Origin: Dickeya fangzhongdai
GTDB taxonomy: Bacteria; Pseudomonadota; Gammaproteobacteria; Enterobacterales; Enterobacteriaceae
DNA: 64,000 nt
Assembly: GCF_002812485.1 (NCBI RefSeq)
Contig: NZ_CP025003.1
Span: forward strand, 2,914,001 to 2,978,000
Reading direction: 5' to 3'
This document shows positions 1 through 8,212 of the stretch, piece by piece. Made by a program: the position numbers and the translations under genes. The notes beneath the pieces were generated by a model. The model searched no databases and had not been told where the DNA came from. It saw nothing but the letters and a program-made list of their open reading frames with translations. Numbering within the stretch: the stretch's first letter is position 1; every line of letters begins with the position of its first letter.

Positions 1-201
1 AATGTGGTGGTGCTGTCCACCCTGCGCGGCGCCGAATTCAAGGAAAACTACGGTGTGGCGATTGCCGAAGGCGCGCTGAAAGGCCTGACTGCACGCGCCG
101 TCGTGGTGCTGGACGAAAACGACAACGTGCTGCACAGCGAACTGGTGAACGAAATCACCACCGAACCGGACTACGACGCAGCTATCGCCGTACTGAAATA
201 A
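1..201 (+). CDS. tpx: Thiol peroxidase Tpx, C-terminal part (5' end outside window)
   Basis: The reading frame is open from the first base and ends in TAA at 199-201, so this is the last 66 codons of a longer gene. The translated segment ([13 protein letters not shown], then [12 protein letters not shown] and [16 protein letters not shown]) closely matches the C-terminus of enterobacterial Tpx, a periplasmic/cytoplasmic atypical 2-Cys peroxiredoxin that reduces lipid and alkyl hydroperoxides with thioredoxin. The catalytic cysteines lie upstream of the window and cannot be checked. In E. coli tpx is next to tyrR; here five other genes separate them. A strong terminator follows. Confidence 0.95.
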   Translation, partial: NVVVLSTLRGAEFKENYGVAIAEGALKGLTARAVVVLDENDNVLHSELVNEITTEPDYDAAIAVLK

Positions 202-228
202 GTTCGGTCCTCAATATCCGCGTTAACC

Positions 229-257
229 ATGCCAGTCGACCGACTGGCATTTTTTTA
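229..257 (+). terminator. Rho-independent terminator of tpx
   Basis: A perfect 10-bp inverted repeat (ATGCCAGTCG / CGACTGGCAT) with a very short loop is followed at once by a run of seven T. It lies 28 bp after the tpx stop codon, the usual arrangement of an intrinsic terminator. Confidence 0.9.
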
Positions 258-286
258 TCTAAACCGCCTTGCCGCCGTTATCTCCC

Positions 287-1711
287 TCAGGCTACTGATC
301 GTGGGTGCGCCAGCGTCAGCCGGTTGCGTAACGCGCACAACACCAATACCAGCATCAGTCCCCATTCCGCCATCAGCGTAGCAATCAGCGCACTGGCAAA
401 ATTTCCGCCGCTGGTATGCAGCATCTGCACCAGCACCGTACCCAGCACAATGGGCCCCAGCCCCAGCGACGCCTGTTGCATGGTGGAAAGCAGCGCGCTG
501 CCCGCGCCGGCCTGATGCGTCTGCACATCAGACAGCCCAATGCGATAAAAGCTGCTGACGATAAACGCCTGACCAAAGCCAATCATCATGGTCGCGGGCA
601 GCAATTGCAGCACCGACACCGGCCAGCGCCACGCCAGCGACGCCATCAGCAGCGCCAGTCCGCTCATCTGGATGGCGCATCCGGTCAGCAACGCCCCTAT
701 ATTGCCAATGCGGGTGGTGAGACGGCCGCTGAACAGCGACGCAACAAAATAGGACAGCCCCAGTCCGATAAAGCTGTTGCCCGACTGCAGCGGGGTAAAA
801 CCGGCGCCGGATTGCAGGGTGTAGGCAACGGCAAACATAAAGCCGCTCCAACTGGAGAAAAACAGCAGCGCCAGCAACAAACCGAAGCGGATCCCCGGCA
901 GCCGAAACAGCGCAGGCGGCAGCAACGGCGCCGGCTGACGACGCTCCACCCGCCACAGCAGCGCAAACCACACCAGACTGCTCAGCAGTACCGCAACGCA
1001 GAACCACGGCCAGTGCCAGATTGGACCCAAGGCCAGCGGGAACAGCAGGCTAGCCAGCATTAGCGACAGCAGCACCGTACCGGGCATATCCAGCGCCACC
1101 GGTTTTTCGCCGCGGGTGTCCGGCAGACGCGACGGCGCCAACAGCAGCACCAGCAGGCAGACCGGCAGATTGACCAGAAACACACTGCGCCAGCCATAAC
1201 CAGCGATGTCCAACTGAATCAGAAAGCCGCCCAGTACCTGCCCGACCACGAAGGCCAGTCCGCCGATGGCGCTATAAAAACCCAGCGCCCGGGCATGCTC
1301 GCGCCCGCGCAGGCAGACATGAATGGTCGCCAGAATCTGCGGCACCACCAGCGCGGCGCCAATCCCCTGCAACGCTCGAGCCGCCAGCAACACCCATACC
1401 GCCTGAGCGATGCCGCACAACAGTGAAGCCACGCCGAACAGCGCCACGCCGGCAATGAACACCTGGCGGCGACCCAGGTTATCGCCCAGCCGGCCGCCCA
1501 TCGCCAGCGATACGGCAAATGCCACGCCATAAACCGACACCACCAGTTCCAGTTCAGCCGGGCTGGCGGAAAGTGAATGGGCGATCGCTTCCAGCGCCAC
1601 GTTAACGATCGAAAAATCGATCATCGGCAGCAGTTGGCCGGTCAGCAACACCATCAGGCCGATGCCGGTGAGCCCCTGTGAAAGTGAAACCTGTTTCATC
1701 GATGTACCCAT
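287..1711 (-). CDS. MFS drug exporter, DHA2 (EmrB/QacA-like) family
   Basis: A 474-residue protein made almost wholly of hydrophobic helices. Near the N-terminus it has MIDFSIVNVAL, the motif D1 typical of 14-helix DHA2 exporters, and at about residues 72-83 GGRLGDNLGRRQ, the MFS motif A loop. The family uses the proton gradient to expel drugs, dyes or metabolites across the inner membrane; the substrate here is unknown. The first ATG is at 1711 and a second at 1699; neither has a convincing ribosome binding site, so the start is uncertain by four codons. It is divergent from the XRE regulator gene at 1834, so the regulator probably controls it (inference). No membrane-fusion or outer-membrane partner is adjacent. 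Confidence 0.88.
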   Translation of the reverse strand: MGTSMKQVSLSQGLTGIGLMVLLTGQLLPMIDFSIVNVALEAIAHSLSASPAELELVVSVYGVAFAVSLAMGGRLGDNLGRRQVFIAGVALFGVASLLCGIAQAVWVLLAARALQGIGAALVVPQILATIHVCLRGREHARALGFYSAIGGLAFVVGQVLGGFLIQLDIAGYGWRSVFLVNLPVCLLVLLLAPSRLPDTRGEKPVALDMPGTVLLSLMLASLLFPLALGPIWHWPWFCVAVLLSSLVWFALLWRVERRQPAPLLPPALFRLPGIRFGLLLALLFFSSWSGFMFAVAYTLQSGAGFTPLQSGNSFIGLGLSYFVASLFSGRLTTRIGNIGALLTGCAIQMSGLALLMASLAWRWPVSVLQLLPATMMIGFGQAFIVSSFYRIGLSDVQTHQAGAGSALLSTMQQASLGLGPIVLGTVLVQMLHTSGGNFASALIATLMAEWGLMLVLVLCALRNRLTLAHPRSVA

Positions 1712-1756
1712 TGTGCTAATTCTGTGAGGCAGTTAGCATTATCGATAATTTAAACG

Positions 1757-1786
1757 GGTACCAGTTCCTGTTTATCCTGGTATAAA
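1757..1786. promoter_or_regulatory. Candidate operator/promoter between MFS exporter and XRE regulator
   Basis: The 122-bp divergent intergenic region contains an inverted repeat TACCAG (1759-1764) and CTGGTA (1777-1782). It abuts TATAAA at 1781-1786, a plausible -10 hexamer for the rightward regulator gene. The position suits autoregulation or co-regulation by the XRE protein. Assignment is by position and symmetry only. Confidence 0.4.
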
Positions 1787-1833
1787 AACTACCTGTCTGT
1801 AACGATTCACCGCGTTATCCGGAGGCTCGCGCT

Positions 1834-2844
1834 ATGGTCATGACGATACCCACCCCACAGGCCGACACCCGTGTTACACCGTTGCAACCGGATAACCGCA
1901 AACGGCTGGGCGCGTTTTTGCGCGCACGACGTGAAAGCCTCGATCCACTGCGTCTGGGCCTGTCGCTACCTCGTAAACGGCGTACGCCGGGGCTACGCCG
2001 CGAAGATGTGGCGCTGCTGGCGGACGTGGGCATTACCTGGTACACCTGGCTGGAACAAGGGCGGGAAATCCGCGCCTCCGCCAAAACGCTGACCGCCATT
2101 GCCAAAGCCCTGCAGTTCAACGAAGCGGAAACCCGGCATCTGTTTATGCTGGCGGGGCTGCCGTTCTCCCCGGCCGCACAGGCCAGTTGCGAGAAAATCA
2201 GCGCCGATAGCCAGCGTATCCTCGATCAGCTCAACCCGTTTCCGGCGGTGATCGTCAACGCCCGCTTTACCGTTCTGGGGTTTAACCTCGCCTGGTGTCG
2301 GTTGCTGGATATCGACCTGCATCAGATGGCGCCGGAAGATCGCAACTGTATCTGGCTGGCGCTCACCCACCCGAACTGGCGGGAACGGCTGGTGGATCAG
2401 CACGAGCTGTTACCCAATCTGGTGGCGATGTTTCGGGCGCAGATGACGGAACACGCGGACGAACCGCTGTGGGAGGCACAATTGCAGCGCTACCTGAGCG
2501 CGTCTGAAGAGTTTCGCCAGTTGTGGTACCAGCGCTACGAGATTCAAGGCGTGGATGACAAGATCAAGCGCTTTCGTCATCCAACGCTGGGTATTTTCAC
2601 CCTGCGTCAGATCAACTGGTGGAGCGCATCCCGCAACGGTGACCGGATGCTGGTTTACATGCCTGCCAGCGAGCAGGACAATGCGCGGCTGGCGCAACTC
2701 GCGCAGTTGCCGCCGCCCGGCGAACAGCCTCAGACAAGCCAGATTGCGCCCCGCGATTTAGAGCCTATCCCAGTAGGCGTTATTGGCGCAGCCAGTTTAG
2801 ACACTGGCAGCGCGCAGAACCCGGAGCGTACACGTAGTACGTGA
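1834..2844 (+). CDS. XRE-family transcriptional regulator with MmyB-like C-terminal domain
   Basis: A 336-residue protein. Residues about 25-85 form a helix-turn-helix (LRREDVALLADVGITWYTWL, then EQGR) characteristic of the MmyB-like XRE subfamily. Residues about 135-290 match the MmyB ligand-binding domain, with NPFPAVIVNARFTVLGFNL and WLALTHPNWRERLV. GGAGG at 1821-1825, eight bases before the ATG at 1834, supports this start. Family members often repress a neighbouring transporter or reductase gene; the divergent MFS exporter is the likely target. The last 27 codons and the stop lie inside a dispersed repeat that begins at 2761, so the native C-terminus has been replaced or extended by inserted DNA. 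Confidence 0.88.
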   Translation: MVMTIPTPQADTRVTPLQPDNRKRLGAFLRARRESLDPLRLGLSLPRKRRTPGLRREDVALLADVGITWYTWLEQGREIRASAKTLTAIAKALQFNEAETRHLFMLAGLPFSPAAQASCEKISADSQRILDQLNPFPAVIVNARFTVLGFNLAWCRLLDIDLHQMAPEDRNCIWLALTHPNWRERLVDQHELLPNLVAMFRAQMTEHADEPLWEAQLQRYLSASEEFRQLWYQRYEIQGVDDKIKRFRHPTLGIFTLRQINWWSASRNGDRMLVYMPASEQDNARLAQLAQLPPPGEQPQTSQIAPRDLEPIPVGVIGAASLDTGSAQNPERTRST

Positions 2845-2904
2845 GGATTTCGAGCACTGCCCAGAGCCAAAATGGCAAGTGAAATAGCCGTATGGGATAG
2901 GCTC
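2761..2904. repeat. 144-bp repeat with 12-bp inverted ends (MITE-like)
   Basis: The element begins GAGCCTATCCCA and ends TGGGATAGGCTC, a perfect 12-bp terminal inverted repeat, and carries no gene of its own. I recall similar 'GAGCCTATCCCA...' elements in other soft-rot and related enterobacteria, but could not search. TA occurs just before the left end and two bases after the right end, compatible with a TA target, but a duplication is not proven. It overlaps the 3' end of the XRE regulator gene and stops 13 bp before the end of the convergent penicillin-acylase gene. Confidence 0.75.
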
Positions 2905-2917
2905 TTATGATGCCGCC

Positions 2918-5251
2918 TTAAGGCTGGGCGGAGGCCGGTTTTAGTTCCAGCCGGCTGGAGCCGACGCCCGGCAGCAGCGGCGTCAGCGCCTCGCTCATCC
3001 AGCGGCGATACCCATCCAGCCACCAGCGACTGAGCGGATTACCGCTCTGCCCGCCCGGCAGGCTTAGGGTCGCGTTGGCTTCATCGCCCGGCGAAATCAC
3101 CAGCCGTTCCGAAGCGCCGAACGTTGGGCGATTAACATGCGGTACATGATTGTCTCCGGAGAGCGGTTCCGCCGGTACCCGCAGCAGATGGCCCAGCAAC
3201 GGCAGCGACGAGGCCAGCGGGTGAGCGATGCGGCTCTGGTTAACGTCCCCCCATTTACGGCTGCCTTCCCCGTTCTCCCGCCATACCGTCGCCAGCTGTT
3301 GCAACGAGAACTGGCACCAGTCTTTAGCGGGCGCGGGCACCCACTGGCGTGCTTCATCATGCATCAGTTGTTGCACCGTCACATCCCAGCGTGGATTAGC
3401 GGCACGGTAGCTGGCCTCCGGCCACGCCTGCGCCAGTTGCTGATCCAGCGTGCCGAACAACCGCTGGTACAGCGTCTCGCGCCAGCGGCTCAGCAACAGA
3501 TAAGCCGTTGAGTCGGCCGCCGCCTGCCCGTTCCATTGTTGCAATAACAGGTTGATTGTCGACTGACCCGCGATAACGTCCGGGCCGGAGGCATTCAGGC
3601 AATCGAGCAGCCGGTCGCGCCAGCTCGCCGCCAGCAGCGCACGGTTGTCCAACTGGATGCGATGCATCGCGGCGATATCCGGCTGCCTGACGTCGCCCAG
3701 CGCCTGATGAATCGCCGACGCGCGTACGCCAGGGTCGGCGCCGCCATCCCCGACGATGTCCCCTTGCTCATCAAACAGCAAGCGGTTGTTGGCGGTCACA
3801 ATCACCCCTTGCGGCGGGTCGACCAGTTGAGGATGGGATGCGGGCGGCAGCGCCGTGTCACGCCAGCGCGCCTGCAGCACGCTCGTCAGCGGAAAACTGT
3901 TCTGTACGCCGGGCATCAGCCGGTCCGGCAGCATTCCGGCCAGCGTCCAGCCGATGTGCCCGTGACTGTCGGCCACCAGCAGATTTTGCACCGGCAGGCC
4001 GGTTCGTTGTCCGGTAGTCAGCGCCTCCGGCACCGTGCGGGTTTCCGCCAGCGCCATCAGCGACAGATCCAGCGAGCCCGGCAACTGCAACACCCAGTGC
4101 ATCGCCATGCGCCCTTGCCCGGTATCGACAATCGGTCCCCAGTCGCTGGTTTGCACCGTCATTGACTGCGACTCGCCATGACTGACCGCCAGCGTTTCCT
4201 GCACCAGATGCGGATTGCCCTCGGCGCGATTCAGTTTCACCCAGTCGAAGGTATCGGCGTAACTATTGGTAAAACCCCAGGCGATATGCTCATTGCTGCC
4301 GCTGACGATGGCGGGCGCGCCGGGCAGAGAGAGCCCGGTCAGGCGCAGCGTTCCGTCTTCCGTCGGATAGATAAGCTGTGCGCGATACCACACCGTTGGC
4401 AAACGCAACCCAAGATGCATGTCGTTCGCCAGTATCGCTCGCTCCGGCGTACGCACCAGCCAACCGTTGCTGCCTTTAGCTTGTTCGTCGGCACCGCCGG
4501 GAGCAAACGCCGCACTGTTCTGCTGCCCCCACCACTCAGGCGGCGCGGCAGGCAACGCCGGCGCTGGCGGCAACTGCCCCACCAACGGCGCATCCCACAC
4601 GCTGGCGTCCGGCAACAGAAAGTCGGCCTGCTCCGGCGTGCTCTGGCTGGCAATCCAGCCGCGGGCGTATTCGCGGCCGAACTGATTATCCTGCAGATCA
4701 AAATACATCGCGGCAATCGTCAGCAGGGTGTCTTCCGGCAGCCAGACTTGCGGTTCAACACGCAGCAGCCAGTATTCGAACGGCCGTGTTTTCAGGCTAT
4801 GCAACCCGGCATTCACGCCGTCGGCATAGCTACGCAGGATCTGCTGCTGGTCGACGGGCAGTTGTTGCCAGCGTCCGGAAACCTGTCGGCGCAGCAAAAA
4901 CAACCGGCGCTGGCGGTCCATCGGCAACGCCGCCGCGCCGACTAACGCCGCCAGTTCCCCTGACGCGCTGCGCCGGAGCAAATCCATCTGGAAAAAGCGA
5001 TCCTGCGCATGGACAAACCCTAGCGCGAACGCGGCGGACAGACGGTCGCCAGCCCGGATGATCGGCACGCCGGCGTCGTCTCGCTCCACCGTCACCGGCG
5101 TATGTAGCCCCGGCACGCCCAGCTCGCCATCCAACTGGGGCAAACTCTGGCGCAACAGCATCCACACGGCGATGGCGATCGCCGCCGCCAGTACGGCGCA
5201 CAGCGCCAGCCCGCCAACCGTTATCCGTAGCCAGTTGTTCAAACGCACCAC
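2918..5251 (-). CDS. Penicillin acylase family N-terminal-nucleophile hydrolase
   Basis: A 777-residue protein with one N-terminal membrane helix (about residues 10-33), so likely anchored in or exported across the inner membrane. The alpha-chain region carries RDDAGVPIIRA and GFVHAQDRFFQMDLLRR, hallmarks of the penicillin amidase family. KGSNGW places the expected self-cleavage site at Gly260/Ser261, making Ser261 the N-terminal nucleophile of the beta chain. Family members hydrolyse amides such as beta-lactam side chains or acyl-homoserine lactones; the substrate here cannot be told from sequence. It is a single gene, convergent with the XRE regulator and divergent from the acetyltransferase gene. 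The length fits the family. Confidence 0.9.
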   Translation of the reverse strand: MVRLNNWLRITVGGLALCAVLAAAIAIAVWMLLRQSLPQLDGELGVPGLHTPVTVERDDAGVPIIRAGDRLSAAFALGFVHAQDRFFQMDLLRRSASGELAALVGAAALPMDRQRRLFLLRRQVSGRWQQLPVDQQQILRSYADGVNAGLHSLKTRPFEYWLLRVEPQVWLPEDTLLTIAAMYFDLQDNQFGREYARGWIASQSTPEQADFLLPDASVWDAPLVGQLPPAPALPAAPPEWWGQQNSAAFAPGGADEQAKGSNGWLVRTPERAILANDMHLGLRLPTVWYRAQLIYPTEDGTLRLTGLSLPGAPAIVSGSNEHIAWGFTNSYADTFDWVKLNRAEGNPHLVQETLAVSHGESQSMTVQTSDWGPIVDTGQGRMAMHWVLQLPGSLDLSLMALAETRTVPEALTTGQRTGLPVQNLLVADSHGHIGWTLAGMLPDRLMPGVQNSFPLTSVLQARWRDTALPPASHPQLVDPPQGVIVTANNRLLFDEQGDIVGDGGADPGVRASAIHQALGDVRQPDIAAMHRIQLDNRALLAASWRDRLLDCLNASGPDVIAGQSTINLLLQQWNGQAAADSTAYLLLSRWRETLYQRLFGTLDQQLAQAWPEASYRAANPRWDVTVQQLMHDEARQWVPAPAKDWCQFSLQQLATVWRENGEGSRKWGDVNQSRIAHPLASSLPLLGHLLRVPAEPLSGDNHVPHVNRPTFGASERLVISPGDEANATLSLPGGQSGNPLSRWWLDGYRRWMSEALTPLLPGVGSSRLELKPASAQP

Positions 5252-5364
5252 CCTGTCCTCCCTCGTTATTCAGGCGAGCCATCATGACAATAGCGTGAGG
5301 CGGAAAACTGTTGCATTATCATTTGTATCATCCTGTATCTGCCATTGTCGCTTTTGGAGGAGAT

Positions 5365-5913
5365 ATGTTTCCGTTACTGACCGCCCGCCTGTGCCTGCGC
5401 CCGTTTGTCCCCTCCGATGCCGCCGCGCTGCTTGACGCCATACATGAATCGCAGGAAACCGTAGGGCGCTGGCTGCCCTGGTGCATGTCCGATTACGATC
5501 TGCCGATGGCGCAGGACTGGATAGCCTGTTGTGAACAGCAACGCCACGAGGGCGAGGCGTTTGATCTGGTTATCATAGACCGCACCGCCGGGCGCCTGCT
5601 CGGCACCATCGCCATCAACAGCATCAACAAAGCCTATCGCCTCGGTAATGTCGGCTACTGGGTACGCCAGTCGGCGCAGGGACAAGGATTGATCCCCGAA
5701 GCAGTGCGGGAAATCGTGCCGTTCGGTTTCGGCACGCTGGGGCTGACCCGGCTGGAAATCGTCGCGGCGGAAGAAAACCACGCCAGCCGCCGGGTGGCGG
5801 AAAAAGTGGGCGCGCATTTCGAAGGATTGCTGCGCAACCGGATTATTATTCGCGACCAGCCGGTAACGGCGGCCTTGTATTCGCTGATTCCGGGGGACAA
5901 ACTTATTCACTAG
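5365..5913 (+). CDS. GNAT-family N-acetyltransferase (RimJ/RimL-like)
   Basis: A 182-residue protein starting at the ATG at 5365, which has GGAGGAG at 5356-5362; an in-frame upstream ATG at 5311 lacks such a site. LTARLCLRPFVPSDA is the typical start of RimJ/RimL-type GNATs. QSAQGQGLIPEAV is the acetyl-CoA pyrophosphate loop (Q/RxxGxG/A), followed by the conserved ENHASRRVAEKVGAHFEG. These enzymes acetylate N-terminal amines of ribosomal proteins or small-molecule amines; the acceptor is not identifiable. It is a single gene divergent from the acylase gene. Confidence 0.9.
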   Translation: MFPLLTARLCLRPFVPSDAAALLDAIHESQETVGRWLPWCMSDYDLPMAQDWIACCEQQRHEGEAFDLVIIDRTAGRLLGTIAINSINKAYRLGNVGYWVRQSAQGQGLIPEAVREIVPFGFGTLGLTRLEIVAAEENHASRRVAEKVGAHFEGLLRNRIIIRDQPVTAALYSLIPGDKLIH

Positions 5914-6033
5914 TTTTTTAGCGCATCCCAGGTGCTTATTTTTATTGGCATCGGAGATAATAAGCGTCGGATGATTCCGCCCCATGATGCACATCATCTA
6001 TGTACAACGCTAAATTTCAAATTATAGGATAGC

Positions 6034-6077
6034 AAGAATATTATTATCCTCATAACCAGAACAAGGCTAATATTCTT
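6034..6077. repeat. 10-bp inverted repeat in AT-rich leader of the cysteine-rich small gene
   Basis: AAGAATATTA (6034-6043) and its exact reverse complement TAATATTCTT (6068-6077) are separated by 24 bases. They sit in a strikingly AT-rich 290-bp gap (5914-6204) that otherwise contains no gene I can support. It could be an operator or a leader hairpin for the gene at 6205, or H-NS-bound foreign DNA. The function is unknown. Confidence 0.5.
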
Positions 6078-6204
6078 TGAAATATTATTCACGGATATCC
6101 ATTAGAATAAATCACAATATAACCTAGGTATTTATAAAATATATTAGATGAGCCTCATGGATTAAAATTGAGGAGTTCTATTTTTGACAATCAGAGGATA
6201 AATA

Positions 6205-6441
6205 ATGAGTAATTGTTCATCCTGTGACGGATCACTTAATGATTCAATTTTTATTGAATCCAGGGATTTAAAAAGTTGCCCTCATTGTTCAGCATTAGCA
6301 GGACATCATATTTTCTATCGCTGTGAAGATTTTGGCATGAGATATATGGGAGACGGTCGTTATATTCTGCAATCCTGGTGTCCTGGCTGTCGTTCACATG
6401 ATGGCATAAAGCCTGTTGTGCAGGCTGAATGTCAGCAATAG
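6205..6441 (+). CDS. Small cysteine-rich (zinc-ribbon-like) protein of unknown function
   Basis: A 78-residue protein that I do not recognise. It has three CxxC pairs (CSSC near residue 4, CPHC near 26, CPGC near 59) plus GHH, a pattern typical of two small zinc-binding knuckles. There is no signal peptide or membrane helix. AGAGG about seven bases before the ATG supports the start. Base composition is much lower in G+C than its neighbours, and the 290-bp leader is AT-rich, suggesting acquisition by transfer. It has its own terminator. Possible roles include nucleic-acid or protein binding, but nothing specific is shown. Confidence 0.7.
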   Translation: MSNCSSCDGSLNDSIFIESRDLKSCPHCSALAGHHIFYRCEDFGMRYMGDGRYILQSWCPGCRSHDGIKPVVQAECQQ

Positions 6442-6478
6442 GCGAGTACTGTAGAGAATAAAACGACACGTTTTTTTC

Positions 6479-6507
6479 AAAGCGGATAGCACCATCATCC
6501 GCTTTTT
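6479..6507 (+). terminator. Rho-independent terminator after the cysteine-rich small gene
   Basis: AAAGCGGAT and ATCCGCTTT form a 9-bp stem around a short loop, followed by T residues. It lies 37 bp after the stop at 6441 and just before the convergent tyrR end. Confidence 0.85.
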
Positions 6508-6528
6508 ACTTTCATCGGGCCACCAGGA

Positions 6529-8094
6529 TTACTCGTCCTCATCCCCACCTTTGCGGCTGCTCAGGCCATATTCCCGCAATTTATTGGCGATGGCGGTATG
6601 AGACACGCCGAGCCGTTTGGCCAGCTTGCGGGTGCTGGGGTAGGTCTGATAAAGGCGGGTCAATACTGAGCGTTCAAACCGTTTGCTGATGTCATCCAGC
6701 GACCCTTCCAGCAAATCGTCGTTGTGGACGATTTCCGGCTGGAAGGCAGGCAGGTCGATATCGCGCAGGCGTAGTTCGTCCCCTTCCAGCTGCGCCAGCG
6801 CCCGATAGATGGTGTTTTTCAGCTGACGCACGTTGCCCGGCCAGCCGTATTGGGGCAACAGGTTACGCACTTCCTGCGCGATGTGGGGACGCGCGATCCC
6901 CTGCTCATCGGCAAAACGGGCCACGAACAGCTCCACCAGCGGCATGACATCCGCCGGGCACTCGCGCAGCGGCGGCAGTTGCAACGTCAGCACGTTCAGG
7001 CGGTAATAGAGATCTTCCCGAAACAGACCGCGCTGCACCAGATCCTGCATGTTTTTCTGCGTGGCACAGATCACGCGCACATCCACGTGCACCTCGTGTT
7101 CTTCACCCACCCGGCGGAACGTGCCGTCATTGAGAAAACGCAGCAGTTTGGTTTGCATCTGCGGCGACATTTCGCCGACTTCGTCCAACAGCACCGAACC
7201 GCCGTTAGCCTGCTCGAAAAAGCCTTTCTTGCCTTCCAGCGCGTTGGGATAGGCGCCCGGCGCGTGGCCGTAAAGCTCGCTTTCCATCACGTCATCCGGC
7301 AGTGCGGCGCAGTTGAGCGCCAGAAACGGCTGCTTGCCGCGGCGGCTGCGCAAATGACAGGCGCGGGCCAGCATGTCCTTGCCGGTGCCGGTTTCCCCCA
7401 CCAGCAGCAACGGCGCGTCCAGCATCGCCAGCTTGCGCGCCTGCTCCACCACCTGACGCATACGCGGACTGACCGCCACAATATGGTCGAATTCCCGTTC
7501 GTCGTTGACTGGCGTGTCCTGTAACTGACGGCCCATGCGCGCTGCCGACTTCAATGTCACCAGCGCGCCGGCGACGGTAGATTTGCCTTTATCGTCTTCC
7601 AGATGAACCGGCGTCACTTCCTGCAGAAAATCCTGCCCGCGGATCACCACACGGGTGGTTTCCGGCTGGCCGCCCTGCTCCTGCCAGCGGGAAAAGTGGT
7701 AATCGTTCAGCAACTGGCTGACGTTAAGGGCGCGGGCTTTTTCCTGCGTCAGCTCAAACAGGCTGAGCGCGGCGGCGTTGACCAATTCCACTTTGCCTTT
7801 GAGATCGAACGACAACACCGGCTCCGGCATCGATTCCAGCAGCGCGTTCAGCGCCCGATGCTCCCGCTCGGACGGCATAAACGCCACGGTGCGTACATCG
7901 CTGACGCCCGGAATGCGGCGAATCTCCGTCATCAGCTCGCGGAACGCATCAAAACCGAGGGTGGTAAAATTGAGGTAGATCCGACCCGTCGGATCAATTT
8001 CGATACCGCGCAGGTCGATATGTCGCAGCACCAGCAGATCGAGCAGCTCACGAGTCAGACCAATCCGGTCTTCACAAAATACTTCCAGACGCAT
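6529..8094 (-). CDS. tyrR: Transcriptional regulator TyrR of aromatic amino-acid genes
   Basis: A 521-residue protein close to E. coli TyrR throughout. The N-terminal ACT domain begins MRLEVFCEDRIGLTREL. A PAS domain (about 80-180) follows, then an AAA+ ATPase with Walker A GETGTGKD, and a C-terminal helix-turn-helix (TRKLAKRLGVSHTAIANKLR). TyrR lacks the GAFTGA loop of true sigma-54 activators, and so does this protein (GHAPGAYPNALEG). It represses or activates aromatic biosynthesis and transport genes with tyrosine, phenylalanine or tryptophan as effectors. The frame is open to 8142, but AAGG eight bases before the ATG at 8094, and homology from MRLEVF, support the shorter start. Confidence 0.96.
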   Translation of the reverse strand: MRLEVFCEDRIGLTRELLDLLVLRHIDLRGIEIDPTGRIYLNFTTLGFDAFRELMTEIRRIPGVSDVRTVAFMPSEREHRALNALLESMPEPVLSFDLKGKVELVNAAALSLFELTQEKARALNVSQLLNDYHFSRWQEQGGQPETTRVVIRGQDFLQEVTPVHLEDDKGKSTVAGALVTLKSAARMGRQLQDTPVNDEREFDHIVAVSPRMRQVVEQARKLAMLDAPLLLVGETGTGKDMLARACHLRSRRGKQPFLALNCAALPDDVMESELYGHAPGAYPNALEGKKGFFEQANGGSVLLDEVGEMSPQMQTKLLRFLNDGTFRRVGEEHEVHVDVRVICATQKNMQDLVQRGLFREDLYYRLNVLTLQLPPLRECPADVMPLVELFVARFADEQGIARPHIAQEVRNLLPQYGWPGNVRQLKNTIYRALAQLEGDELRLRDIDLPAFQPEIVHNDDLLEGSLDDISKRFERSVLTRLYQTYPSTRKLAKRLGVSHTAIANKLREYGLSSRKGGDEDE

Positions 8095-8168
8095 CAATAA
8101 AACCTTCTTCATCAGGTGCGGCAGGGACGAGAGCTGCATCATACCCTTTCACCGCCACCGGATGAAGT

Positions 8169-8194
8169 GGGGTGTCAGCAAAAGTTGACACCCC
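8169..8194. promoter_or_regulatory. Perfect 9-bp dyad between tyrR promoter and M20 peptidase end
   Basis: GGGGTGTCA (8169-8177) and TGACACCCC (8186-8194) are exact reverse complements with an 8-base spacer. There is no adjacent T-run, so it is not a textbook terminator. It could be an operator in the tyrR 5' region or a terminator-like hairpin of tyrR's upstream neighbour. It does not resemble a TyrR box (TGTAAA-N6-TTTACA). Confidence 0.35.
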
Positions 8195-8212
8195 GGCAAC
8201 CGAAAAGCGAAT

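Noticed and set aside
2293..2507. Small gene inside the XRE regulator on the plus strand
   Set aside because: A Gly/Ala/Arg-rich alternate frame with no ribosome site, entirely within a confident gene.
8169..8194. TyrR box autoregulating tyrR
   Set aside because: The dyad GGGGTGTCA/TGACACCCC does not match TGTAAA-N6-TTTACA, so no TyrR site is claimed.
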